Origin: Chamaecrista fasciculata
Lineage: Eukaryota; Streptophyta; Magnoliopsida; Fabales; Fabaceae
Assembly: GCA_003254925.1 (NCBI GenBank)
Contig: QANZ01033471.1
Span: 62,001 to 126,000, forward strand
Direction: 5' to 3'
Length of the DNA stretch: 64,000 bases
Position 1 is the stretch's first letter. Each line of letters starts with the position of its first letter. Shown piece after piece: positions 22,701 through 37,800 of the stretch. A model generated the notes under the pieces. It worked only from the letters and a program-made list of their open reading frames with translations. It was not told the DNA's origin and made no database searches. Both the position numbers and the translations under genes were made by a program.

Positions 22701-25700
22701 TTATCCCCTCAAACACTGTCCTGAAATCTTGCTTCTTGGAATGGCACATATTAATGTAAAATTTAATGGATTTTGTTTTACAAGAAAAAAAAAAGTTCTT
22801 TCAATTTTGTATAACATCCTTTTCCATGAGTCTCTTCTCAGTGGTAAGTTTGCTTTCCTTGCTGCAGACTGTGTACAACCTCCTCCAGCATGAAGTATCT
22901 CTAATTGTTTTTCCTATGATATTAAAAAGTGCCGTAGGCAGTGGTATGATTCTGCACCTTTGGCATGTTAATCCCAATCTTGTCTTGCGGGGGATCATAG
23001 ATTCTCAAAACAATGATGTAGACAGCACCCCAAGAATTTTGGATATCTGCCAAGAGTTGAAGGTAGTTCTTATGTATAGCATGGATGATGTATCATTAGT
23101 GTTACCTTATTTGTTGGTCCACTCTTCTAAGTATGTTTCCCATTTTCTGTTCCAAAACATGATACAGTTTTGTGTTGGAACACAAAAGTGAAAACCAAAA
23201 AGAAGAAAATGTAGAGAAATGATTGGATGTGACTAGTGAGATACAATTAGGTCTAGATGTTTTTAATTTTTAATGTATAACATTCATATTATTATAAAAT
23301 CTTCAATATAATAGAATGTATTTGATTTACAGAAGATAAAAATATACTTAGTATGCCCTCCCTATTGTGAATTATACAAAGTAACATGCTAGTCATACAC
23401 TATGCGGTATAATGAATTAGGTAAAAACTACTTTTATATTGATTGTTTTCCTGAGACAAACTAGATTGTCATTTACTTTTCTTGGTTTTCACTCTAATCC
23501 TAATTTGGTTTCCTTGAGTTGTTTTGATGTTTTCTTTTCTGATATGCTTCTTAACTTCTAATACTTATGTTTGGCTTTTCTATTTTTATTCTTAATTATT
23601 ATTTGTTTTGCAGATTCTATCATCAGTGTTGGAGATCATCCCTTCTTTTTCCAGTATAAGATTGGCAGCTGTGGCTTCAAGAAAAGAATATCTTGATCTT
23701 GAGAAGTGGCTAATTAACAACCTAACTACGTACACGGATGTCTTTTTTGAGGTAATATTGCCCATTGCACAGTCACAGTCCCACATTTCTGTTGTATTAA
23801 GACTACTGGTACTGATTTCAGCTGTTTAATATTTTTGTTAATGTTAACAGAAGGAAAGGGCTGATGTGTTTACTATTATTTTACAGGAGTGCCTCAAGTT
23901 CTTAAAAGATATCCATATTAGTGGATCCCAGAACCTGTCTAGTAACTCTTTTTCTCAGTCTACTGTTCTGAATCTCTATGTGGAGACAAAAGCTACCTTC
24001 TTGAAGGTCCTATTTAGTCATGCGGCTTGCCTGGTTTCCTGGTTTTATTTACTTTTTTAACACTTGCTGAATCTGAGTATGCCCTTATACAGGTCCTGAA
24101 AAGTCATACTGGCTTGGTTACCTCTAGCCAGCTTTCTGAGGAGCTGGAAAGGCTGCATCCATCTATTATGGATTCAAATCCAAGGTTGCAAAGTGGTGGG
24201 GCTGTTGAATCATCAACTTCTGACGGATATGCAGATGACATTGAGGCAGAAGCAAACTCTTACTTCCATCAAATGTTTTCCAGTCAGTTAACTATTGATG
24301 CAATGGTGCAGATGCTTGCCCGGTTCAAAGAATCTTCTGTGAAGAGGTGATGCATGTTGATACTAATGACGTTTGGTTAATTTGACATTAGTACTGTCAC
24401 AATTTTTTGCTTCATGAATTGAGATATTAATTGATAAACTATTTTTCCCCTAGTTGTGTAGGCATACTTTTTTTGAGTTTTGGTTAACATTCTTTTATCA
24501 ACGGTAGTTTTACTTATTTGTGCAAAAGTGAACTTAAAGATTTTAACTTAGTCCCTTTTAAAATTCTTTTTCTATGTGAATTACTACATCTCTGGTATTT
24601 TTATGTAATGTAGGATACATGTACAATTGTGGAATTTGTTAAATTTTTCATCAACCATATGTGGTAGATGTTGCCTGGGTCCTTGTTAGCAATTTAATTT
24701 TTATCCTTGTAGATATCATAAAATTACGTCAATTACTGTAATTTATAACTTACTGCTCCTTAATTTGACACTGACTTAACTCTTCATGTCCTGTTTACAC
24801 GCAGTTATGAGTTATGACCTAACTTCAGAAACTTGTGATTTTGTAAATTAAAGTCACTTTTACGATTTGATTTGTTAAAAAAATCTAAATAAGAAGTTAA
24901 TGTATGTTATAAAAAATTGATATCTGGTTCAAGGATCCAACCACATCTTGAAAACGCTCTTTATCAAATTTGTATCTGGACCTTTAATCTGTAAATTACT
25001 TTTAATGCTTTAGAATTATCATCTAATCTTGCCAGCCATTTATTTTATGTTTAAAATTATTTTGCTCTTACATTTTCGTAAACTGAAATCACCTTACCCA
25101 ATGATTTGTTTTAAAAAAATATTGAGTTTATAATGTGTAAATGAATGTCAATAAAATTGCCAAGTAGATTTGTCTGAGGAGCTCCAAACTGCAAATTACT
25201 TAGACACAATGGTTTTGTTTTATCTTGAAATATTATCTGGTCTATGGTTGATCACTGATGGCTTGGAGATTTTTCTGGGAGTTAACAGGGAGCAATCTAT
25301 ATTTGAGTGCATGATTGCAAATTTATTTGAGGAGTATAGGTTCTTCCCCAAGTATCCCGATAGGCAACTCAGAATTGCTGCAGTTCTCTTTGGTGAGTAT
25401 TACTTTTGACACTACAGATGATGATGAATGTATTTCCTTGAATATGGTTGCTATTCTCTCAAGTAATAATGCTTGTCTTCAAAAACAAAATTTTGTTCGT
25501 ATTGGTAAAGAGCATATATTTAGTATGCTGAATTGCTGATGTTATTTGATATGGTAAATTGACTTGACTAAACTTGTTTTGAGCCTTTCTGCTTTGTGCA
25601 TCTTATTTGACATTTAGTTTCTTATCATGTTATTAAATGGCTTTTCAACTTCAGGCTCTGTGATCAAGCATCAGTTGGTGACTCATCTCTCACTTGGGAT

Positions 25701-28700
25701 TGCTCTTCGTTGTGTTCTTGATGCGTTGCGTAAGCCTGCAGATTCAAAGGTTTGTTTTGGACTAATGAGTGGATTTTGCTGGTTTCGATTTTATGCAATA
25801 ATTGACAATCTTCATATGCAGATGTTTCTGTTTGGAACTTTGGCATTGGAGCAGTTTGTGGATCGTCTGATTGCGTGGCCTCAATACTGCAATCATATTC
25901 TACAAATTTCTCATCTGCGCAATACACATGCCGATATAGTTGCTTTCATTGAGCAGGCTCTTGCCAGCATCTCATCAGGTCGTGCAGACATAGATGGGAT
26001 CAACCATCCTCCTCCTATTAATAGTCATACTTCTGCTCTGGTCACCTCAGGTCATGTGGAGGTAAGAGTTAAATCCCTCTAATTTTTAGTTTGTTGGTTT
26101 TGGGTATTTTCTTTATGCTGGTTATATTGCAGCTAACGTTTCAGAAAAAAATTATCACTTTGTGAAGATAAATGGAACCTCTGGGATTGTAGGTTATGAA
26201 TTATTTTGTTTTTCCATGTAATATACGCATCAGGGATGATAGTTAATTAAAATTGTTGTACATATGCCTTTAATTATTTTACTACGTCCTATATGATCAT
26301 ATTTCTGTGTTTTCTAGGTATGTAGATTTTGTTGTGGATCAATAATGTTGATATTGATTTGGTCACACTATTGTTCTTTCCAATCCTTGTAAATAATATT
26401 AGAAATTCAGTTTATTCTGGGTGATGAAATGGGAACCATTGGCTTCAAGCCTTCAATTCATAACTCATTTCCTGGAGATCCTTATGATTAAGGCCCTTTG
26501 AGCTGTAATATATCTAGTTTATTGATGTCACTCTCGTAAATACATTTTCTCTTGGTATTTAGTTTACAAACACTTTATTGTTTATGTTGTTTTGGCATTT
26601 TAACTTGTTTTTTTTTTTGGTAAAACGTTTTAACTTGTTTCAAGTTTGACTTGTATAGGGAGTTTAGTAACTTCATCTTGTACCATTTTAGTAAACAGGG
26701 TTTGATTAGAATCATGTGGTATGATAAATGAGTTTGGTAACCTTATCTGACTGGAAAGTCTTACTAAAAAACTTCCAGCTCTAGTAATTATTGTCTTTGG
26801 ACGATTTTGTTCTCTTTGATTACTTGTCACTGGCATTCTGACTCACTAGAGATATAATCTTGACATTGTTAAAGACCTTGATTGGTGTTCCCTGACAGTC
26901 TGCTAAACTAATTTGAATTGTTAGTATTAAGTCTGAGAATTAGGATAGTTAGCTTTTTCATTGAGTAATTTTGTTTGAGAATAGATGATTTTGATATTAC
27001 TTTGGTGGGCTAGTCACTCCTCAAAAGTGACAATGTGGGCTATGAGCTCTCTGGATGGGTTAATAGTCATTTACATGATAAATAGGAGATGGATGCCAAT
27101 CCAACGAATGTTTAAGTCCTGATTAGTACAATTGCAATAGGTTGTTAAATGCTTATTTGATAGAAATCTGTTTAAGAACTATTATTTACGTCCAATATCT
27201 GTGCAATTAAATGAGAAATGTAACGGACACCTTTCTTAAAACATGTCAAGTTGCCAATATCTTTTTAAATAGCTTATAACTTATTTGAGAATGAGTGAGG
27301 GACTACAGGTTTTTTTGAACATTTTTTGTTATAAAGAAGATAAGTGCTTCTCCTTTAAATTATTTTTCCAGTTATATTTGCTGTTTGAGGTGACTTGTTT
27401 GTGTGTAATGTCCTTGTAGCAGTTAAATGGCTCTAGTGTATTACAGCCTGGACAGCAACTTGCTTCACAGCAACTTCAACAAAGACGAGAAATTTCCTTA
27501 GATGATCGTCACAGGGCCTCTGCTGTTTCATCTAATGATGTGAAACCACTCTTATCTTCTGTAGGGCAATCTTCAATTGTTACACCTGGTGATACTTCTA
27601 TTACTAATAAGGTATAATCCATTTGTATTTCTTGTTACTGTAAAACTGGATGTGTGAGTGGTTTGTGTACAGTGTCTGCTGTTCTTACTCCAATTTTGTT
27701 TTATTACTACAATTGCAGCTACATAGCACTGTTAGTGCCCCATCAATGCTATCATCTTCTCCTGGTTTTGTTCGACCGTCCCGTGGAGCTACATCTACCA
27801 GTAAATTTCTGTTTCTTGTGAATGACTTCTGATTTTTATTATGATTAGTTGGGAATGCTTTGTAGATATTCTCAGAATTTATGATGTGTCACTAATTTAC
27901 CATCTGTTGTAGGGTTCGGCTCTGCTTTGAACATTGAAACTCTGGTTGCAGCTGCAGAGAAAAGAGAAACTCCCATTGAGGTGCTCTATTCTAATCTACA
28001 ATTTTGTGTTAAATTATATTATCCTTTTTTTATACTTAATCTTTATATGTTACAAAGATTGTTATATATTTCATGTTTCTTCCTGTCTCCATACCTCTAC
28101 TAATATATGTAGGTCTTGCTATATTCTTTTTTTGCCTTTATTTATTCCTTTTGATATTCTGTTGACAGGCTCCAGGATCAGAGGTTCAGGACAAAATATC
28201 ATTCATAATTAACAATATTTCTGTTGCTAATATTGAAGCCAAAGCAAAAGAGTTCACTGAAATCTTGAAAGAGCAGTACTATCCCTGGTTTGCCCAGTAT
28301 ATGGTTATGAAAAGGTTAGCATACTTCATTAATCACTATTATGCAATTTTCTAACTCTTTGTGTGTCTACTTGATGTGTGTGGATATAGAGCACATATAG
28401 AATCAATCTTCATAGGGGAGAGGGTTGTGGCAGGAATATGGAGGTTTCAATTGTTTGTGTTTGTATTTGATGCTCTTTACTTGTTTTTTTGGTTTTCTGT
28501 ATTTGTGTTGGAATGCCTGTGTTTTTGTGTGCATTGTACTGGTACCTTCTTCTCTTTATTATCTTTCTATTTCTTACTACATTTACTTATATCATGCTCC
28601 ACAAAACATCTTGACAGAGCAAGCATTGAGCCTAATTTCCATGACCTATACTTGAAATTCTTGGACAAAGTTAATTCAAAGGCCTTGAATAAAGAAATTG

Positions 28701-31700
28701 TCAAAGCAACTTATGAAAACTGCAAGGTTAAGTCTTTGTTCTTGTTTACTTTTCAATTGAAAGTAAAGATGTATTGGGAACTTAAACTAATGCTTGGTGT
28801 TCAAATACTCTTCAGGTTCTTTTAGGATCGGAGCTCATAAAGTCAAGTTCAGAAGAGCGCTCTTTGCTTAAAAATCTGGGGAGCTGGCTAGGGAAGCTAA
28901 CAATCGGCCGGAATCAAGTTTTGAGGGCTCGGGAAATAGACCCTAAATCGTTAATTATAGAGGTAGTATCTGTTTAAATACTTAATCTTTTGATACATCA
29001 TTTGACTATTTTGTTTTTCTTTTTTCAGAATGTTCTGAAGATGAAATTGTCTATAATCTATAATTTCTTTAATGTTTTTCCCTCCCAATTTTATAGGCCT
29101 ATGAGAAGGGGCTGATGATTGCTGTAATTCCATTTACTTCCAAGGTATTTTTAATAGTTATTATTGATACTATAAACTCTTATGGTACATAAATCTCTTG
29201 TTATTTTACGTTCAATTCCATGCTGTAGATCTTGGAGCCATGCCAAAGCAGTCTTGCATATCAACCTCCTAATCCTTGGACCATGGGAATTCTAGGATTG
29301 CTTGCTGAGATATATTCAATGCCAAACTTGAAAATGAACCTCAAGTTTGACATAGAGGTAGATATGGTGTTCCTTTATGGCCATAGATGTTAGTTGTTAA
29401 CATAAGTATGTCACTCTTGCCTAAATACTCAAATCATTTTTTTATCCAGGTTTTATTGAAAAACCTTGGTGTAGATATGAAGGATATCACACCAACTTCT
29501 CTCCTGAAGGATCGTAAAAGAGAGGTTGAAGGAAATCCTGATTTCTCTAATAAAGATGTGGGGGCACCCCAAACACAAATCATGGCTGATATTAAATCAG
29601 GCCTGGTACCTCCAGTTAATCAAGTCGAATTGCCACTTGAAGTTACCAATCCATCTAATACGGGGGCACATACCCATTTGCTGTCCCAGGTCTCTTCTTT
29701 TAATACTTCATGGATTTTGCAGTTAAATAGTATTTTTAACCAACTTTGTTTGCTTTTATAAATTGTTTTCTGAAAGTTTTTTTGGTCAATTAGTATGCTG
29801 CACCTCTTCATCTTTCCACGGGGCCATTGATGGAAGAAGAGAAGGTAGCAGCACTGGGCTTATCTGACCAACTTCCTGTTGCCCAAGGATTGTCTTCATC
29901 CTCAATGCCTTTCTCTATTAACCAGGTTTGGAACCACTGAACCTGCTGTGTTTTTCCTTCTATCTTGGAACATGTATAACTTGCCACTTTACTATTTTTA
30001 GCACAGCTGATGCTTTATTAAATTGCCTCTTGTGATTATAGGTTCCAACACCAATTCCTAATATTGGCACTCATGTTGTTATCAATCAAAAGCTCAGTGG
30101 TTTGGGTCTGCAAATGCATTTTCAGAGGTTTGGCAGTCTCACTATACTTGTTTGCTTCTTTTGGCATTCTTACTTAGAAGATCTAACATTTGAATATTTT
30201 ATTATATTTATATTATAGAGTGGTTCCAATTGCAATGGATAGAGCTATCAAAGAAATAGTGTCTGGTATTGTGCAGCGCAGTGTTTCCATAGCGACACAA
30301 ACAACTAAGGAGCTTGTTCTAAAGGTTGGAATCTCATTGGAGCCTTAATGCTAACTGCTTGGTTTTGATTTAATATTCAATTTTTTTGTCGTAAAAATTG
30401 AATTAGTTTTAGCTTGGTTCTGATTTTTGTAACTGCTTGGTTTTGATTTAATTTCTCCACTGGTTGTCTTAGTTTTAGCTTCTTGTCATCCTAATGTTGT
30501 ATGGTTCTTGAGGTGGCCATTTCTATGTTAAATTTGGATATTATGATTTCCTTGCAATTTTTTAGACCATAGGAGGTTATGGTGGTTGGAGAAGTTTTTA
30601 CTTAAAAGCTAGTAAATATTGTATTGACTTTTGTTTTTTCGTTTTTGTTTTGGAATTATTTGTTGGTAGGATTATGCCATGGAATCAGATGAGACACGGA
30701 TATTAAATGCTGCACACCTGATGGTTGCCAGTTTGGCTGGGAGTTTAGCTCATGTCACATGCAAGGTAAAGTTCTAAAATATGACTTCATTTTTTTCCTG
30801 TATGTCAATATCAAAGGTTAGTAATTTCGTTTAAGATTTTATGCTTTGGGTGTTCCATGCCTTTTTGACTTATTACTTGTTACTCTTGATTCTTCCAGGA
30901 ACCTTTACGTGCATCAATATCAAGTCAACTGAGGACTTCACTTCAGGGTTTAAATGTTGCAAATGAAATTCTGGAACAAGCGGTACAACTTGTGACTAAT
31001 GATAATCTTGATCTTGGCTGTGCAGTCATTGAACAAGCTGCTACTGATAAGGTTAGTCATGCATAATTGTAATATTGTATATTTGTGGTGGTTGTATGTG
31101 GCTTCCATATATGTTCTATAGGTATTTTTGCTAATGCCTAATTGTTTCTCGTGGCATCTTAGGGGTTGGCAATAACATTTCTGTTTTATTGTTTTGTTTC
31201 AATTGACAAATTACTTGATTGTTTTGTGTGTTGCTCATTGATAAACATAAAATTCTATTTGAGAGGAGAATAGCTTTATAATAATTTAGGCCAGGTTTCG
31301 GTATTGTGACTAAGTTCTTATAGCAAACCTGTAGCACCTGTTCTGTGTTGTTCCATTACATGACTCTTTTTACTCACTAATTGAGACTCTTTTAACTCAC
31401 TAATTGAGTGCTCTGGGTTCCTTTTTATTTTTTGTCCTCTTTAAATGAATAAAAGTTCTTTAAATGAGTGGAGAAAAAAGCATGGAAAGGTACCATAGCA
31501 GAGGACTAGAGATCCTCCTTAACAACCCTGACTCTTAACCCAAAAGAGGCTTCCATTCCCGTTCATCAATTGGGTTGGCCTGATGTGGCGTATTTTCAAT
31601 TTTTTTTACTAGTATTATTATGTCTTCAAAATTGGGTCGGTTCTCAGGTATGATGACTTCGGGCTCATCCTGTCTGCTATACCCATCTTTTTTACTATTA

Positions 31701-34700
31701 TGCATTGTTTTATATTACTAAGTGCTTTTTTATTGTATAAAACATCTATATCTACTTTTTCATTAATAAATGGGTTAAGTTTCATTTTGTCCAAAATAAG
31801 TCAAAATGGTCATAGTTAAAAAGTTAGTCCAAAATAAATTTATAGGAAAAACAAATCTGGTTTGGCCCGTTGAGCCTGGCCTGGCCCGACCCAACCGAAA
31901 ACTGGGATGGGTCTTGGGTGTGCACGGAACCCAGATTGGCCAATGTAAACCCCCTGTCGGTTGTGCAAAAAACCAATTGTTGAAGGTTTGGGTTTAGAGG
32001 ACATAAATATAATTCTGTCCCAAAGAATCGAGAAGAAATTTCTTATTAAGAATGCTTCCATTTTTTTTTTGTGTGAACCGGAACATCCACCAACTAGGAA
32101 AAGCTGCATATGGCCAAAGAACTTGAGGTTCCTTTTCACCTCATGGAAACCATAAAAGTGATGCTGCATTGAATGTTGATGTTAAAATCTGAAAAGAAAG
32201 TGTGCAACATCCTTGTGCATTTCATTGACATTGCATTGAATGTTTAACTTAATGAAGATGACAAACAAAATGGTGCCCAGAGGAGGCCATAGATCTAGTA
32301 AGTAGTTTTTCTACATTCCAGTTACAGGCTTTAGATTTTTATGTAAGCAAATCTTAACTGTCTTTTGATCAATCTTTGGAGCAAATTTTCATGCTGAATT
32401 CTCAAGCTCATGCAAGGGTTATCCTATGAGTTCAACCCCTTCTTTGTACTCTAGATGATTGCCTCAGGGTAGAAAAATTGTTTGTTTGACTTTAAAATTT
32501 CACTTTATCTAAACCTGCTGTTTTGTGGTTTGTGGTAATGCCAATTTGCAGGCCATAAATACTATTGATACAGAAATAGGTCAACAGCTTTCTTTGAGAA
32601 GGAAGCATCGAGAGGGTATGGGTGCTACATTTTTTGATGCAAACATGTATACACAAGGTTCTATGGGTGGTGTGCCAGAGCCCCTTCGTCCAAAACCTGG
32701 TCAACTGTCGCTATCACAACAACGAGTCTATGAGGTATTTAATTGCTGTGGACAATGAAATTAGTTACTGTGAGGAATCTTACCTGTTCCTGTTTATTTA
32801 AATTATTTCAGGACTTTGTTCGTCTTCCATGGCAAAACCAATCTAGCCAGAGCTCTCATTCTATTCCTGCTGGTGCTGGTGTTCAGTCTGGAAGCGCTTC
32901 TCTTGCTGGAACCTATGGTCCTGGATCAGGACAGATTAACCCAGGTTACTCAATTGGCCCTGGGACTGCGGGATATGAAGCCGTCTCTCAAATATCAGAT
33001 GATGTAGCAGAATCAAATTTGGCTCCACAGTTCAGGTTTATATTTGTTCAGTTTGTTGATTTCTTTGAATGTCATTTTAAATTGCTGTTTGTATGATACT
33101 TCTGTTTTATGTTTCAGTGCTTCGTCTATTCACCTTAGAGCTGCTGACAGTGTTCCGCAGCAAAGTGTGGAGAGTGATTCTGTTGGTGCTTCATTTCCTT
33201 CAACTGCATCCACTCCTGAGTTGCATGCAGTGGATGCTTCTGATGCTGTGAAGGTGATAAATTTATATGAACATCTTTTCCAAATTTTGTTTCTGATCTG
33301 TGATAATTCGGTTTCTAACTGTGCTTTTTATCCCTTACTAGGATTCTGGAGCGTCTTCACAGCCACTAGCTTCGTCAGTTGTTGAGCGTCTTGGAAGTAA
33401 TGTCTCTGAGCCTTCTCTCACTACGAGGGATGCCCTAGATAAATACCAAATTGTTGCACAAAAGGTTGTGATTGCGCTTTATTTAATTTTAATTATCATA
33501 TATCTCATTTTGGCATTTTAATGAATCTTTTGCATGTAAATGTTTCTAGTTGGAAGCTTTGATTAGCAATGATTCTGGGGAAGCAGAAATACAGGTATAT
33601 ATTACTGTTTCTCTTGATTTACTTTCTAGTTAATATGGACTTTTTTGTTATGCTAATCCTGTGCTGATATCACTATTATGGATTCTCTTTTTCCTCCCTA
33701 GTTCTAAACTTTTCTTTGAAAATTTCCTTTCCTACATAGTGTAATGTTTTTTTGGGGGTTTCCACCTTTGTTTAGGTAATCGTTTCTGAAGTTCCTGACA
33801 TCATACTCAAATGTGTTAGTCGTGATGAGGCAGCCTTAGCTGTGGCTCAAAAGGTCAGCTATTCTCTACATCCTCTATTATTATCTAGGAATCTGACTGA
33901 ATGTTTGGTGGCTGATATTTTTCCTTATGATAATTTTCTGAAATAAGGATGTTTTTATTTCTAACACAGGTTTTCAAGGGTTTATATGACAATGCATCAA
34001 ACAACATTCACGTGGAAGCTCATCTATCAATTCTCACTGCTATCCGTGATGTTTGCAAGCTTGCTGTGAAGGAACTTACTAGTTGGGTATGATTTATTGA
34101 ACTTGACTTACAGTTTCTTGTTCAACTAAGCGTGGTTTGTGTACCTCAGTAGTCATGGTGTTTTTGAAATATCTCCTGTGTTTGTTTCATAATGTGTTAG
34201 TGTATAACATTTTGCAGGTAATCTATTCAGAGGAAGAAAGGAAATTTAACAAGGATATTACTGTCGGTCTTATCCGCAGTGAATTACTAAATCTTGCTGA
34301 GTACAATGTTCACATGGCAAAACTTATTGATGGGGGAAGGAATAGTATGTCAAAAGAATGCTTCTTTTATTGTCAATACCATGTTTTATTTCGTTTAACT
34401 GACTGATTGGATGATGTGCAGAGTCTGCTATGGAGTTTTCTATCTCTCTTCTTCAAATCTTGGTCGTTGAGGAACCAAAAGTTATTTCGGAATTTCACAG
34501 TCTTGTTGATGCTTTGGCAAAGGTTTGTATCAGTTTAATTTATATCACTGTTTTGGTTGCTCAGTGTCGTAGGTTTTTACCATTTCGTATTTTGCAGCTT
34601 GCTACAAAGCCTGGATCCCCTGAATCATTACAACAGCTAGTTGAGATGGTCAAGAATCCTGCTGCTAATGCTGCTCCTTTATCTGCTATTGGTACTGGAA

Positions 34701-34806
34701 AGGAAGATAAGACCAAGCAATCAAGAGACAGAAAGGTCACATGAAATACATGGATCAACTGTCATGTTTCATTCGTAAAAAAGTGTTTTGTTCTTACTCT
34801 CCTGAA

Positions 34807-34850
<44 letters not shown>

Positions 34851-37800
34851 NTTTTTTTTTTTTTTTCTTTTGCCTTGTGAAAAATAGAGTCCTGGGCTTC
34901 TTGCACCAAACAGGGAAGAGTTTAACATTGTCGAGGCTGTTGAACCAGATCCTGCTGGATTCCGTGAGCAGGTATATTGTATTGGAAATTTATAGATTGT
35001 TTTATATTCTGTTGTTTGGTTATATGGCTCAGATTAGGTGCTTGTTTTGATTGGTACTGTTTACACTGGTGCTAGAGCTTGAACTGATTATGAATAAGAT
35101 TTTCACAGCTGACTTTGAATTGTTGACAGACTAACGGACTATTATGTAGGTGATGTTTTTATTCTGTTAGAAATTAAAGTGAAACAGAAATATGAATTTA
35201 TTATGAACAGTGAAAGCACACTCCAATATACTGTGGCAGCCCCGCTTATTCCTTTTATTTATAATTTATAATATTTTAAAGTTAGGGTTTAACAATGCAA
35301 ACTCCTAAATATTTTTAACCGTGTATGTCCTGTATATGTGCATGCTTTTGGTGTACAAGCTGAAGCTTTTATAGACTTAATTTTACAAGCCAAACTAAGT
35401 GGAACTTCTAATGGATTAGGAGTTCATCTTTATCTAGATACTGGGTATAATTCAAGAGTATTAATAGAAGAGGATTTAGGCAATAGGCTGCTGAATTGTT
35501 CTTTAGAGTTTGCCATCCTCATTGACCATATCTCTTCTCTTGTCTTTTACAGTAGTAATTGATTTGAAATGTAATTTATGTGCTGATTCTATATTAGTCG
35601 GGGAATGATATTTGTTATAAGGTATTCTGTTCTATTTTGTTCTATATGCTCTGTAGAGGAACATTAAATTGTGTGGGTGGGACCGGTGATGACTTTGGAA
35701 TTTTGGACTATTATAGATTTTAACAGTATTTTTACAAATGCTGACTTGTCATTCAATTTATTGTAGGTGTCCATGTTGTTTACAGAATGGTACAGGATTT
35801 GTGAACTTCCTGGTGCCAATGATGCAGCGTCTACCCATTTCATCTTACAATTACACCAAAATGGTCTGCTCAAGGGCGATGATATAACTGATCGCTTTTT
35901 CAGGATCTTGATGGTAGCATATCTTTCTTCATGTTGTCTACATCTTCCCAATGTTGGGGTTGTCAATTAATTTTTCTTTGTTTTTTCAGGAACTATCTGT
36001 GCAACATTGCTTATCCTCCGAGGTGACTAATTTAGGGTCACTGCAATCTCCTCAACAAATGCATTCAATGTCATTTCTTGCAATTGATATTTATGCTAAG
36101 CTTGTCTTTTCAATCCTAAAGGTTGTCAATTATTTACCCCTTTTTTTTTTTCTAATTACTATATTGTAGCCTCAAGCTATTTACTAATTTGATTGTCATT
36201 TGAAGCAGGGATCAAGCAAAATATTTCTTCTTTCCAAGGTTTGTTACAATTAAATATTTCCACCTGATCTCCTCCTTATTCTGTATTTATACTTAAAAGG
36301 TTGTTTATTATTATTTTTTTAATTTTCCATTGTCTGTGACAGATTCTGGCAGTGACTGTTAAATTCATTCAAAAAGATGCAGAAGAGAAGAAGGCATCTT
36401 TCAATTGTAGGCCATTTTTCAGATTGTTCATTAACTGGCTTATAGACCTTGGTTCGCTTGAGCCTGTTTCTGATGGTGCTAATCTCCAGGTGTTTATCTT
36501 TTTCTTTTACTTTTTTTTTTATTAATTACTATATTACTTTTGACATAGGCTAAGCATAGGATAAGGACAAGTAAAATCATTCATTAAATCAACATGGACC
36601 GATTACATTTAAGATTTTTCCGAAGAGAAATGCACGATGAATCTTTTTTTATTCATAATTGCTATTCTTGGCTTATTGAAGGATTTTGCAGAAGCTATTT
36701 ATAGTGAATGTATAGTTGAGAATTTATTCACTTCTGACATAAATTGTGTAATTTTCAATTCATTTATGTTTGCTGCTTTGTCTATTAGTGTGAACAGTTT
36801 TGTCATTTATTATTGTCAGCTGATTTTCATCAGTAGTCAGCTGGCACAAATTTGGTTACTGTGTTGGTTTGTAGAACCTTTTTCTAGTTGTTGCTTTGAT
36901 TAGATGGGCAGATTGTCTATTTGCAGTTCTGAGAATCCTAGGCCATACCTAAGTTATCTTCAAGACAATCAAATGCATGTTGGGCTAATGTTGTTTCATA
37001 TACTACAGATCTTGACTGCATTTGCCAACGCATTTCATGCTTTGCAGCCCCTCAAAGTTCCTGCATTCAGGTTTTACTAAGGAATATAGTTATTGGTTGA
37101 TGGTTGACTTTAATTGTTCTGTAAGTGTTTTGGGAATGGAGTATTATTTGTTTGTATGATTCTCATTTGTTTCTGCCATATGTTATTCAGCTTTGCATGG
37201 CTTGAGTTGATAAGCCACAGGAGTTTCTTACCAAAAATGCTAACCGGTAATGGTCAGAAAGGATGGCCTTATATCCAAAGGCTGCTTGTAGATTTGTTCC
37301 AATTCATGGAGCCTTTTTTGAGGCACGCTGAACTAGGAGTGCCGGTTTGTTGCTGTGCCCTTATTTCATTAGCTTTCTTCTAAGAAGTGGTTGTCACGTG
37401 ATTGTGATTCTTACATGTATATATGTTCTGTCTTTTGTTTCACTTGTGTTGATCAGGTTCATTTTCTCTATAAAGGCACACTCAGGGTGCTCCTTGTGCT
37501 ACTTCATGACTTCCCAGAGTTTTTATGTGATTATCATTTTACCTTCTGTGATGTCATTCCTCCTAGTTGCATACAAATGCGAAATATTATTCTAAGTGCT
37601 TTTCCTCGTAGTATGAGGCTGCCAGATCCTTCCACACCAAATTTGAAGGTCCCTAGAATTTTTTTTCTCATCTGCTGGATTTTTTGTCCTATGATATGAA
37701 CGGTTTGACATAGCTGCCTTTTGCTTTCATCTACAGATTGATTTGCTTCAAGAAATAACTCAATCCCCACGTATTTTCTCTGAGGTTGATGCAGCACTTA

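Noticed and set aside
25170..25409. Open frame running from intron 11 into NOT1 exon 12, present in both copies (also 6492-6731)
   Set aside because: It has no ATG at its start, is not part of NOT1 in other plants as I recall, and its presence in both copies is explained by recent duplication.
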